From positions 1-64,000 of the forward strand of contig NZ_JANLOD010000064.1 in assembly GCF_025466085.1 (NCBI RefSeq): a stretch of 64,000 bases of DNA, read 5' to 3'. The notes under the pieces were generated by a model. It searched no databases and had not been told where the DNA came from. It was given only the letters and a program-made list of their open reading frames with translations. Below are positions 26,996 through 35,864 of the stretch, one piece after another (position 1 is the stretch's first letter; each line of letters opens with the position of its first letter). Source of the DNA: Pseudomonas sp. 14P_8.1_Bac3 (GTDB lineage: Bacteria; Pseudomonadota; Gammaproteobacteria; Pseudomonadales; Pseudomonadaceae). Position numbers and translations under genes: made by a program.

Positions 26996-27805
26996 ATGAC
27001 CAAGCACTACCTCTCTCACCCAGTCAAAGCACTGGCCCTGGCCCTCGGCCTTTTCAGCTCCATCACCTTCGCCGCCGACGCGCCGCTGAAAGTCGGCACC
27101 ACCGCCGCCTTCGCCATCCCGCTAGAAGCCGCCGTCGAAGAAGCCGGTAAACAAGGCCTGAAGGTCGAGCTCGTCGAGTTCACCGACTGGATCGCGCCGA
27201 ACGTCAGCCTCGCGGCCGGCGACATCGACGTGAACTACTTCCAGCACGTGCCGTTCCTGGAAAATGCCAAGGCCGCCGCCGGTTTTGACCTGGTGCCGTT
27301 CGCGCCGGGGATCATCAACAACGTCGGCCTCTACTCGAAGAAATACAAAAGCTTCGACGAGCTGCCTGAAGGTGCCAGCGTCGCCATCGCCAACGACCCG
27401 ATCAACAGCGGTCGCGGCTTGCAGCTGCTGGCCAAGGCCGGGCTGATCACGCTTAAACCGGGTGTCGGCTACAAGGCCACCGAAGAAGACATCATCGCCA
27501 ACCCGAAGAAAATCAAAATCCTTCAGGTCGAAGCCGTGCAACTGGTGCGCGCTTATGACGACGCCGATCTGGTGCAGGGCTACCCGGCCTATATCCGTCT
27601 GGCGAAGACCTTCGATGCGGGTTCCGCGTTGCTGTTCGATGGGCTCGACCACAAGGAATACGTGATCCAGTTCGTGATCCAGCCGAAGAGCAAAACCGAC
27701 CCGCGCCTGATCAAGTTCGTCGACATCTACCAGCATTCGCCGGCTGTGCGCGCCGCCCTGGATAAAGCTCACGGCAAGCTCTATCAAGCCGGCTGGGAAA
27801 GCTGA
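26996..27805 (+). CDS. metQ: MetQ/NlpA-family binding protein
   Basis: This 269-residue substrate-binding protein carries a signal peptide ending near TFAADAP. No lipobox Cys is visible, so it is probably soluble in the periplasm. The family blocks are VELVEFTDWIAPNVSLAAGDIDVNYFQHVPFLE and VAIANDPINSGRGLQLLAKAGLI. Family members bind methionine; the operon context suggests an organosulfur ligand. ATG 26996 is preferred over an upstream ATG that would read through the REPIN. Confidence 0.88.
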   Translation: MTKHYLSHPVKALALALGLFSSITFAADAPLKVGTTAAFAIPLEAAVEEAGKQGLKVELVEFTDWIAPNVSLAAGDIDVNYFQHVPFLENAKAAAGFDLVPFAPGIINNVGLYSKKYKSFDELPEGASVAIANDPINSGRGLQLLAKAGLITLKPGVGYKATEEDIIANPKKIKILQVEAVQLVRAYDDADLVQGYPAYIRLAKTFDAGSALLFDGLDHKEYVIQFVIQPKSKTDPRLIKFVDIYQHSPAVRAALDKAHGKLYQAGWES

Positions 27806-27807
27806 GG

Positions 27808-28929
27808 ATGACGGCAGCCACCCAATGGCGACTGGAAATTCCAGAGCCTCAAAAAGCTGACCAGACCGAACTGCACCCGCAGCTCAATCGCGCGCACGTA
27901 CGATTCATCGGCCTGGGCAAAACCTACAACGGCCAGCAAGGCCCGGTGGCCGCATTGCACGGCATCGACCTGGCGATCCAGCGCGGTGAAGTGTTCGGCA
28001 TCATCGGCCGCAGCGGCGCTGGCAAGTCGTCACTGATCCGCACCATCAACCGTCTCGAGCAACCGAGCACGGGGCGCGTGCTGATCGATCAGGTGGACAT
28101 CGGTCATTTCAATGAAGACCAACTGGTGACCCTGCGCCGGCGCATCGGCATGATCTTCCAGCACTTCAACCTGATGTCGGCCAAGACCGTGTGGCAGAAC
28201 GTCGAGTTGCCGCTGAAAGTCGCTGGCGTGCCGAAGGAAAAGCGCGAGCAGAAAGTCCGCGAATTACTGGAGCTGGTCGGCCTGCAAGGTAAGCACAAGG
28301 CCTACCCCGCGCAGCTGTCCGGCGGGCAGAAACAGCGCGTCGGCATCGCCCGTGCGCTGGTGCATGACCCGGCGATTTTGCTGTGCGATGAAGCCACCTC
28401 GGCGCTGGACCCGGAGACCACGCAATCGATCCTCGGCCTGCTGCGCGAGATCAATCAGCGCCTGGGCCTGACCATCGTGTTGATCACCCACGAAATGGCA
28501 GTGATCCGCGACATTTGCGACCGCGTCGTGGTGTTGGAGCACGGGCGTATCGTCGAGCAAGGCCCGGTGTGGGAAGTCTTTGGCAATCCGCAACACGAGG
28601 TCAGCAAAACCTTGCTCGCGCCGTTGCAACACGCGTTGCCGGAAGAGCTGCAAAGCCGTCTCCAGGCGCAACCACAGTCGTCGGACGCCGCCGTGGTCCT
28701 GCGTTTGCAATTCACCGGCAGCGCCACTGACGAACCGGACTTGGCGGCGTTGTTCGCCGCGCTCGGCGGCCGTGTGCGTTTGCTGCAAGGGGGTGTGGAA
28801 CGGATCCAGGGCCATGCGTTGGGGCAATTGCTACTGGCAGTGGCCGGCTCGTCGCACAGCGCCGAAGAACTGCATCAGCGTGCCGCGCAATGGGCGCAAC
28901 AGGTGGAGGTATTGGGTTATGTGGTTTGA
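27808..28929 (+). CDS. metN: MetN-type ABC transporter ATPase
   Basis: This 373-residue ATPase shows Walker A GRSGAGKSS near residue 69, the signature LSGGQKQRVGIARAL near 171 and Walker B ILLCDEATSALDPE. The C-terminal region from about 290 matches the NIL domain that binds methionine and inhibits transport in MetN. An N-terminal extension of about 28 residues precedes the ABC core. It begins two bases after metQ and overlaps metI by 11 bases. Confidence 0.9.
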   Translation: MTAATQWRLEIPEPQKADQTELHPQLNRAHVRFIGLGKTYNGQQGPVAALHGIDLAIQRGEVFGIIGRSGAGKSSLIRTINRLEQPSTGRVLIDQVDIGHFNEDQLVTLRRRIGMIFQHFNLMSAKTVWQNVELPLKVAGVPKEKREQKVRELLELVGLQGKHKAYPAQLSGGQKQRVGIARALVHDPAILLCDEATSALDPETTQSILGLLREINQRLGLTIVLITHEMAVIRDICDRVVVLEHGRIVEQGPVWEVFGNPQHEVSKTLLAPLQHALPEELQSRLQAQPQSSDAAVVLRLQFTGSATDEPDLAALFAALGGRVRLLQGGVERIQGHALGQLLLAVAGSSHSAEELHQRAAQWAQQVEVLGYVV

Positions 28930-29563
28930 TCGCTTGTTGCAAGGCTTTATCGACACGTTCTTGATGGTCGGCGTGTCGTCATTGATCGCGCTGCTGGCGG
29001 GCATTCCGATGGCGGTGATCCTGGTGACCAGCTCCAAGGGTGGCATCTACGAAGCGCCGACGCTGAACCGCGTGCTGGGCGCCTTCGTGAACCTGTTCCG
29101 CTCGATTCCGTTCCTGATTCTGATGGTGGCGTTGATTCCGTTCACCCGCCTGATCGTCGGCACCACGTACGGCGTGTGGGCGGCCGTGGTGCCGCTGACG
29201 ATTGCGGCCACGCCGTTTTTTGCACGGATCGCGGAGGTCAGTTTGCGTGAGGTCGATTTCGGCTTGATCGAGGCGGCACAGGCCATGGGCTGCCGGCGCT
29301 GGCATATCGTCTGGCATGTGCTGCTGCCGGAGGCGTTGCCGGGCATCGTCGGTGGTTTCACGATCACGTTGGTGACGATGATCAACTCGTCGGCCATGGC
29401 CGGGGCGATTGGTGCGGGTGGGCTGGGGGACATTGCGTATCGGTATGGGTATCAGCGTTTCGATAGCCAGATCATGCTGACGGTGATTGTGCTGCTGGTG
29501 GTGTTGGTGGCGGTGATTCAGCTCGGCGGGGATCGCTTGGCGCGGGGGTTGAATAAGCGTTGA
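28919..29563 (+). CDS. metI: MetI-type ABC transporter permease
   Basis: This 214-residue permease has about five helices and the MetI start MWFDRLLQGFIDTFLMVGVSS. The coupling loop is EAAQAMGCRRWHIVWHVLLPEALPGIVGG near residue 118. It follows metN with an 11-base overlap. A longer upstream reading in the same frame lies inside metN and is rejected. Confidence 0.92.
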   Translation: MWFDRLLQGFIDTFLMVGVSSLIALLAGIPMAVILVTSSKGGIYEAPTLNRVLGAFVNLFRSIPFLILMVALIPFTRLIVGTTYGVWAAVVPLTIAATPFFARIAEVSLREVDFGLIEAAQAMGCRRWHIVWHVLLPEALPGIVGGFTITLVTMINSSAMAGAIGAGGLGDIAYRYGYQRFDSQIMLTVIVLLVVLVAVIQLGGDRLARGLNKR

Positions 29564-29588
29564 GTCATCGGCTGTCAGTGGTGGCGCT

Positions 29589-29651
29589 TTCGCGAGCAGG
29601 CTCGCTCCCACAGGGTCAGCGCCGCCCTTGTGGGAGCGGGCTTGCTCGCGA
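29589..29651. repeat. REPIN after metI
   Basis: TTCGCGAGCAGGCTCGCTCC and the inverted GGAGCGGGCTTGCTCGCGAA form a compact pair with mixed GCGAGC/GCGGGC cores. Confidence 0.85.
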
Positions 29652-29720
29652 ATGGCGGCGCAGCAGCACCCGACCTGATGGCGTATATTCGGCAAATCCC
29701 AACTGCCTGCGCAGCCTGCC

Positions 29721-30347
29721 ATGAAACAGACCCCCGACGACCTCAAGCAGATCACCTCCACCACCCTGGGCCATTACAACTCGGTGGCCGAAGGTTTTCG
29801 CGAAGGGACGCGCGACCACGATGTCAGCCAGAACATCGACGCGCTGCTGCGACATATCCAGGGCGAGGCGCCGTTCGACATTCTCGATTTTGGCTGCGGG
29901 CCGGGCCGCGACTTGCGAACCTTCACGCGCATGGGCCACACCGCTGTCGGCCTCGACGGCTCGGAAAAGTTTGCGCAAATGGCGCGCGAGGACAGTGGTT
30001 GTGAAGTCTGGCAGCAGGATTTTCTCCAGCTGGATCTGCCGGCCGAACGCTTCGACGGGATCTTTGCCAATGCCGTGCTGTTCCACATTCCGCGTCAGGA
30101 ATTGCCACGGGTATTAAAGCAATTGCACGGGACGCTGAAACCACGCGGCGTGTTGTTCAGCTCCAACCCGCGCGGGGAGAATCAGGAAGGCTGGAACGGG
30201 CCACGGTACGGGGCGTATCACGATCTTCAGGCGTGGCAGGCAATGCTGACCGCCGCCGGGTTTGTCGAGCTGGAGCATTACTACCGGCCGGCGGGGCTGC
30301 CGCGGGAGCAGCAGCCTTGGTTGGCCAGTGTCTGGCGCAAGGTGTGA
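29721..30347 (+). CDS. Class I SAM-dependent methyltransferase
   Basis: This 208-residue cytosolic protein has a Rossmann methyltransferase core. Motif I is ILDFGCGPGRDLRTF near residue 55, then VGLDGSEKFAQMAR and the motif IV region RFDGIFANAVLFHIP. The substrate is not evident. It stands alone between two REPINs after the organosulfur operon. Confidence 0.82.
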   Translation: MKQTPDDLKQITSTTLGHYNSVAEGFREGTRDHDVSQNIDALLRHIQGEAPFDILDFGCGPGRDLRTFTRMGHTAVGLDGSEKFAQMAREDSGCEVWQQDFLQLDLPAERFDGIFANAVLFHIPRQELPRVLKQLHGTLKPRGVLFSSNPRGENQEGWNGPRYGAYHDLQAWQAMLTAAGFVELEHYYRPAGLPREQQPWLASVWRKV

Positions 30348-30380
30348 AGCCTTCAGATTTGTGTCGTTTGGGCTGATGCC

Positions 30381-30445
30381 TTCGCGAGCAAGCCCGCTCC
30401 CACAAGGATTGCGCTGAACCCTGTGGGAGCGGGCTTGCTCGCGAA
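30381..30445. repeat. REPIN (GCGGGC family) after the RND pump
   Basis: TTCGCGAGCAAGCCCGCTCC and GGAGCGGGCTTGCTCGCGAA form a compact inverted pair in the gap between the methyltransferase and the end of the RND gene. Confidence 0.9.
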
Positions 30446-30466
30446 TAGAGCGCGAAGCGCTCGCGT

Positions 30467-33400
30467 TTACTGCGCCTCTTTCTTCGGCTCGCGAATCTTG
30501 TACCAGGCCACATACAGCGCCGGCAAAAACAGCAGCGTCAGCAACGTTGCGATAATGATGCCGCCAATCATCGCGTAGGCCATCGGTCCCCAGAACACTT
30601 CCCGGGCAATCGGGATCATGCCCAGGCTCGCCGCCGCGGCGGTCAGCAGAATCGGTCGGCGCCGGTGTTCCGTGGCCTGCGCCACCGCATCCCACGGGCC
30701 CAGCCCCTCCTTCTCCAGAGCATCGATCTGGGTCACCAGGATCACCGAGTTGCGGATGATGATGCCGATCAGCGCCAGGATCCCGAGGATCGCCACGAAG
30801 CCCATCGGCGTGCCTGTGGGGATCAGCGCCAACACTACGCCGATCAATCCGAGCGGCGCGACGCTGGCAACGAGGAACAGCTTCTGCACGCTGTGCAACT
30901 GGATCATCAGGAAGGTCGCCATCAAAAACAGCATCAACGGCACGACTTTGGCAATCGGCCCCTGGGCCTTGCCGCTTTCCTCGACCGTACCGCCGGTGGC
31001 GACCTTGTAACCCACGGGCAACGACGCCGCGAACTGGTCGATGGTCGGCTTCAGTTGCTTGACCAGATCGGTTGGCTGAATTTCATCGCGCACCGCCGCC
31101 TTGATGGTGATCGTCGGCTTGCGGTCGCGCCGCCACACCAGCGGTTGCTCCAGTTCGTAGCGCACGGTGGCGAAGGCCAGCAGCGGGATCGAGGTGCCGC
31201 TCGGCGTGACGATCTGCAGGTTCTGCAGGGTTTCCGGCGTGCCGCGCTCCGCGTCCACCGCGCGGCCCACGACGTTGATCAGATAGATATCGTCGTCGAC
31301 CTGGGTCACTGGCGCGCCGACCACGATGCTGTTCATCAGGTTGGCCACGTCCTCCGACGACAGCCCCAATTGCCGCGCCTTGTCCTGGGCAATGTCGATG
31401 CGCAGGACTTTGCCGGGCTCGTTCCAGTCATAAATGATCTCGCCGATGTGCGAGTTTTTATCCAGTTCGGTGGCCAGGGCAATCGCGTGTTTGCGGACCT
31501 GATCGATGTCCTTGCCGCTGACCCGGTACTGGATTGGCCGGCCCACCGGCGGGCCCATTTCCAGGGCCTGGACGTAACTGCCGATGCCGACGAACTCTTT
31601 GCGCAAGCGTTCGCGCAAACGCTGGCTCAGGGCTTCGCGCGATTCCAGGCCTTTGCTGACAATGATCAGTTGCGCGTAGTACGGGTTCTGCAATTGCTGG
31701 TCGAGGGGCAGGTAGAAACGGATCGCGCCTTCACCGATGTAGGTGCTCCAGCGCACGATGTCCGGGTCGTCCTTGAGCGTCGCTTCGAGCTTGTCCACCG
31801 CCTTGCGCGTTTCGTTGATGGAGGCGTTTTGCGGCAGGTTCAGGTCGACGAGAATCTCCGGTCGGTCCGAGGACGGGAAGAACTGGTTCTGCACGAACTG
31901 CATGGAATACACCGACGCCACGAACAAGGCGATGGTGATGCCGATGGCCCACCAGCGATTGCGCATCGACCAGAGCATGCCGTAATTGAAGGCGCGGCCG
32001 ATGCGGCCCGGCTCAGCGTTGTGCGGTTTCACATTGGCGCTGAGGATGTGCACACCGATCACCGGGGCGAACAACACCGCGACAATCCACGACACCAGCA
32101 TCGCCACCGCAATCACCGCGAACAGCGTGAAGGTGTACTCGCCCGCCGAGCTGGCATTGAGGCCGATGGGCACGAAACCGGCGACGGTCACCAGCGTACC
32201 GGTGAGCATCGGGAACGCGGTCGAGGTGTAGGCGAACGTGGCCGCCTGCTCCTTGGTTTCACCCATTTCCAGGCGCGTGACCATCATCTCCACAGTGATC
32301 ATCGCGTCGTCCACCAGCAGGCCGAGGGCGATGATCAGCGCGCCGAGGGAAATCCGCTGCATGGTGATGCCGCTGTATTCCATGAACACGAAGACCATCG
32401 CCAGCACCAGTGGAATCGAGCAGGCCACCACCAACCCGGCACGCACGCCGAGGCTGACGAAGCTCACGATCAGCACGATCACCACCGCTTCGAACAGGGC
32501 ACTGGTGAAGCCGCCAACGGCTTTTTCCACAACGGCGGCCTGGTCGGACACGTTGTGCACGCCGACGCCCACCGGCAGGTCGGCGGTCAGGTCGGTCATG
32601 CGCTGGTGCAGGGCCTTGCCGAATTCCTGGATGTTGCCGCCCTTCTTCATGGCAATGGCCAGGCCGATGGCCGGGTGGCCGTTGAAGCGGAACTCCGGGG
32701 TCGCCGGGTCGACATAACCGCGGCTGATTTCGGCGATGTCCGCCAGGCGATAAAAACGATCATTGAGCCGCAGGTTGACGTTTTCCAGGTCTTTCTCAGA
32801 GGCGAACTGCCCTGACGTGCGCACCGAAATCCGTTCCGGCCCGGCCTCGATCACCCCCGCCGGCGTTACTGCGTTTTGCGATTGCAGGCTCTGCACGACC
32901 TGACGCTGATCGATGCCCAACGCCGCCAGTTTGCGCGTGGAGAAATTCAGGTACAGCACTTCATCCTGCTCGCCGACCATTTCGACCTTGCCCAGGCCCG
33001 GCACTTCGCGGATCTCGGCGCGCACCTGCTCGACGTAGTCGCGCAACTGGCGCATCGACAAACCGTCAGCGGTAAACGCGTACACCGAACCGTACACATC
33101 GCCGAATTCATCGTTGAACCCCGGCCCTTGCAGGCCTTTGGGGAAATCGCCGCGAATATCGTTGATCTTCTTGCGCACCTGGTACCAGATTTCCGGGATG
33201 TCCTTGGCGCTGGTGGTGTCGCGCAGGTACACGAACACCGTGGACTCGCCGGGGCGGGTGTAGCTTTTCACGTAGTCGAGGGAATCGAGCTCTTCGAGTT
33301 TTTTCTCGATGCGATCCGTGACCTGCTTGAGGGTTTCTTCCTGGGTCGCGCCAGGCCATCTGGACTGGATCACCATGGTCTTGATGGTAAACGACGGGTC

Positions 33401-33520
33401 TTCCTCGCGGCCCAGGTTCATGTACGAGAACACACCCATCAGCAGCGCGACGAACATCAGATACCAGACGAAGGACTGATGTTTGAGGGCCCATTCGGAT
33501 AAGTTGAAACTCCCTTTCAT
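30467..33520 (-). CDS. triC: RND multidrug efflux permease (TriC-like)
   Basis: This 1017-residue inner-membrane pump of the HAE1 RND family should export drugs using the proton gradient. A first helix lies at about 15-33. The paired acidic residues for proton relay are in ALGLLVDDAMITVEMM near 405. The large periplasmic loops and a second six-helix bundle follow. It shares an operon with two adaptors, the arrangement of P. aeruginosa TriABC (triclosan efflux). The name rests on that layout. Its start overlaps the preceding adaptor stop by four bases. Confidence 0.88.
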   Translation of the reverse strand: MKGSFNLSEWALKHQSFVWYLMFVALLMGVFSYMNLGREEDPSFTIKTMVIQSRWPGATQEETLKQVTDRIEKKLEELDSLDYVKSYTRPGESTVFVYLRDTTSAKDIPEIWYQVRKKINDIRGDFPKGLQGPGFNDEFGDVYGSVYAFTADGLSMRQLRDYVEQVRAEIREVPGLGKVEMVGEQDEVLYLNFSTRKLAALGIDQRQVVQSLQSQNAVTPAGVIEAGPERISVRTSGQFASEKDLENVNLRLNDRFYRLADIAEISRGYVDPATPEFRFNGHPAIGLAIAMKKGGNIQEFGKALHQRMTDLTADLPVGVGVHNVSDQAAVVEKAVGGFTSALFEAVVIVLIVSFVSLGVRAGLVVACSIPLVLAMVFVFMEYSGITMQRISLGALIIALGLLVDDAMITVEMMVTRLEMGETKEQAATFAYTSTAFPMLTGTLVTVAGFVPIGLNASSAGEYTFTLFAVIAVAMLVSWIVAVLFAPVIGVHILSANVKPHNAEPGRIGRAFNYGMLWSMRNRWWAIGITIALFVASVYSMQFVQNQFFPSSDRPEILVDLNLPQNASINETRKAVDKLEATLKDDPDIVRWSTYIGEGAIRFYLPLDQQLQNPYYAQLIIVSKGLESREALSQRLRERLRKEFVGIGSYVQALEMGPPVGRPIQYRVSGKDIDQVRKHAIALATELDKNSHIGEIIYDWNEPGKVLRIDIAQDKARQLGLSSEDVANLMNSIVVGAPVTQVDDDIYLINVVGRAVDAERGTPETLQNLQIVTPSGTSIPLLAFATVRYELEQPLVWRRDRKPTITIKAAVRDEIQPTDLVKQLKPTIDQFAASLPVGYKVATGGTVEESGKAQGPIAKVVPLMLFLMATFLMIQLHSVQKLFLVASVAPLGLIGVVLALIPTGTPMGFVAILGILALIGIIIRNSVILVTQIDALEKEGLGPWDAVAQATEHRRRPILLTAAAASLGMIPIAREVFWGPMAYAMIGGIIIATLLTLLFLPALYVAWYKIREPKKEAQ

Positions 33521-34584
33521 TGTGGGCTGTCCTCATCGATTTTTACTTTCTGCCCAGGCTTCAGGCTGTTCACACCAGCGCTCACTACGCGTTCGCCGGA
33601 TTTCACGCCACTGGCCAGGATCATGGTCGAATCGGTGCGGCTGACCAGGCTGACATCGCGGGGCGACACCGTGGCGCTTTGCGGATCGACGATCCAGATT
33701 CGCGCCTTGCCATCGACCTCCTGCAACGCCGTCAGCGGCAGTTCAATCCGCGGTTTGATCGCGGAGCTGAGCGTGACGCTGATGGCGGTGCCCAGGCGAA
33801 AGCCGGCGGGGGTGTCCGTCAGCGTCAGGCGCGCGCGGCGGGTACGCGTCGCGCTCTGGGCCTGGGGTTCGATCTCACGCACGATGGCGGTGGTGGTGAT
33901 GCTCGGGTCCAGTTGCACGGCGACCTGAAACACCACGTCCGTCGGCAACTGATCGACCAGCGTGTCGGGCAGGTCGATCACCGCTTCCTTGATGTCTGGC
34001 TGCGCCAGGGTCACCACTTGCTGGCCGGCGGTCACCACTTGCCCGGCTTCGGCGTTCCACGCGGTGACGATGGCTTTGTGGTCGGTGCGCAGTTCGACAT
34101 AGCCGAGTTGATCCTTGGCCTGATCGACCGCCGCTTTCGCTTGATCGAGCGAGGCCTGGGTGGTTTTCAGATCGGTCTGGGCGATGTCCAGTTGCGCCTG
34201 TGCCCCGACCCCACGGTCGAACAGCTCCTGCTGACGCCGGGCGTTGGCCTGGGCATTGATGAGTTGCGCCTGGATCTTTGCCAGATCGCCCTGGGCCGAG
34301 CGCAGCTGGTTTTGCTGATCCGTGGGATCGAGGGTGGCGAGCAAGGCGCCCTTCTCCACTTCGGCGCCGACATCGACGTTCCGGCTGGCGATACGCCCCG
34401 GCACGCGGAAACCGACATTGGTTTCGTAACGGGCCTGAATGCTGCCTGCGAAGCGGCCGAGGGTTTCCTCATTCAGCGCCTGCACCTTGACCGAGAGCAC
34501 CGGGCGCACCGGTTCCGGTGGTGGCTCCTTGTCCGAGCAGGCCGCCAGCATCAGGCTGGCGGCAACCAGTAGCAGACGCTTCAT
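33517..34584 (-). CDS. triB: RND efflux adaptor 2 (TriB-like lipoprotein)
   Basis: This 355-residue membrane-fusion protein has a lipoprotein signal with lipobox LAAC near residue 16. The biotinyl-lipoyl part is VGFRVPGRIASRNVDVGAEVEKGALLATLDP. A long helical hairpin runs from about 90 to 170 (QLINAQANARRQQELFDRG). It should bridge the pump to an outer-membrane channel. It overlaps both neighbours by four bases. Confidence 0.88.
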   Translation of the reverse strand: MKRLLLVAASLMLAACSDKEPPPEPVRPVLSVKVQALNEETLGRFAGSIQARYETNVGFRVPGRIASRNVDVGAEVEKGALLATLDPTDQQNQLRSAQGDLAKIQAQLINAQANARRQQELFDRGVGAQAQLDIAQTDLKTTQASLDQAKAAVDQAKDQLGYVELRTDHKAIVTAWNAEAGQVVTAGQQVVTLAQPDIKEAVIDLPDTLVDQLPTDVVFQVAVQLDPSITTTAIVREIEPQAQSATRTRRARLTLTDTPAGFRLGTAISVTLSSAIKPRIELPLTALQEVDGKARIWIVDPQSATVSPRDVSLVSRTDSTMILASGVKSGERVVSAGVNSLKPGQKVKIDEDSPQ

Positions 34585-35684
34585 GGCTGAACCCCTTCGG
34601 CCAGATCCTTGTAGGTGTCTTCGGCGATTTCCACCTTCACGCCGGGGTGCAGCAACTGGCCGCCGGCGATGATGACTTTTTCGCCGTCCTTCAGACCGTC
34701 GTTGATGATCACTTTACCGGTCAGGTAGCGCCCGACCGTGACCGTGCGCAGCTGCGCCTTGCCGTCGTCGTCCACCAGCCATACGGCCGGGTCGCTGAGG
34801 TTTTTGGTCAGCGCCGACCACGGCAGCTCGATCGCGGATTTGCCCGGTATCTTCGCCGTGGCGCTGACCACCGAGCCGAGCTGCATGCCTTCCGGCAGTC
34901 CGTTGAGGGTGACTTTGACCTGCACCGTGCCGGTCTGCGCCGACACCGCCGGGGTGATTTCCCGGACGGTGCCGGTGGTCTTGATCGCCGGGTTGCCGAG
35001 CAGGCTGACCACGACGCTTTTGTCATCGGGTGCCTCCGCCAGCAACGATTCGTAGACATTGAATACCGCGTCCCGCTCACCGTCGCGGGCAAGGCTGAAA
35101 ATCGGCATCGTCGCCTGTACCACCTGGCCGACTTCGGCCTGGCGTGCCGTGATGATCCCCGGCGCATCGGCGATCAGCGCGGTGTAGCTCAGTTGCTCAC
35201 GCGCGTTGGCCAGTTGCGCCTGGGCGGCCGTCAGCGCGCTTTGGCTGCTGCGCAATGCCGCCTGGGCGGCGTCGAATTCGCTTTGGCTGGTGTAGCCCTT
35301 GGGCAGGAGTTTCTGCTGGCGCACGAAGGCGGCGGCGCTCTGTTTGACCCGCGCCTGCTCGGCGGTGACCTGGGCCTGGGCCGAGTCGACATTGGTCTGC
35401 AGGTCTTTCGGGTCGAGTTTGGCCAGCACCTGTCTGGCCGAGACACGATCCCCGACATCGACCGCGCGCTGGATGATTTTGCCGCCGACCCGGAACGACA
35501 GCTCGGTCTGCACGCGCGCCTGCACGTCGCCAGTAAGCGTCACCGACGCGGCGTAAGCGGCCGGTTTGACGGCCTGCACGAACACCCGCGGGCGGTCCTT
35601 TTCGACCTGGGGTTTTTCGCCGCAAGCGCTCAACAGGACAAGGAGACTCAGGCCAACAACTCTTTTCAATCCGGGACCAGCCAT
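34581..35684 (-). CDS. triA: RND efflux adaptor 1 (TriA-like lipoprotein)
   Basis: This 367-residue adaptor starts with a lipoprotein signal (LVLLSAC near residues 15-21). It has the lipoyl segment LSFRVGGKIIQRAVDVGDRVSARQVLAKLDP and a helical hairpin near 95-165. AAGGAG six bases before the ATG supports the start. It is first in the operon of two adaptors plus a pump. No outer-membrane channel gene follows. Confidence 0.88.
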   Translation of the reverse strand: MAGPGLKRVVGLSLLVLLSACGEKPQVEKDRPRVFVQAVKPAAYAASVTLTGDVQARVQTELSFRVGGKIIQRAVDVGDRVSARQVLAKLDPKDLQTNVDSAQAQVTAEQARVKQSAAAFVRQQKLLPKGYTSQSEFDAAQAALRSSQSALTAAQAQLANAREQLSYTALIADAPGIITARQAEVGQVVQATMPIFSLARDGERDAVFNVYESLLAEAPDDKSVVVSLLGNPAIKTTGTVREITPAVSAQTGTVQVKVTLNGLPEGMQLGSVVSATAKIPGKSAIELPWSALTKNLSDPAVWLVDDDGKAQLRTVTVGRYLTGKVIINDGLKDGEKVIIAGGQLLHPGVKVEIAEDTYKDLAEGVQP

Positions 35685-35864
35685 GCAGACTCCTTTGCGT
35701 TGTACAGACGTGCCAATGGCGATACGACTGTGAGCTTAGAACAGGGTTCAATAGGTGCCAGTTTGCACCGCACTCTGCAGGAACGGGCCTGCTCCCGAAG
35801 GGGACCCGGTGCTGGGGACAATAGGGCAAACTGGCGGACCACGCAGCGCAGCAGGATGCTTCCC
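35685..35864. other. Divergent triA/AAA gap
   Basis: This 180-base gap should hold the triABC promoter and that of the AAA gene. A partial degenerate REP (CTGCAGGAACGGGCCTGCTC near 35773) is present. No TetR gene or clear operator was seen. Confidence 0.35.

Noticed and set aside
30665..32815. 716-codon ORF opposite the RND pump
   Set aside because: Typical frame shadow in GC-rich DNA; the sense strand encodes a full RND protein.
34518..35864. N-terminal extension of the AAA ATPase through the triA gene
   Set aside because: It would overlap triA in antisense for over 1 kb. The family start with its RBS is at 35865.
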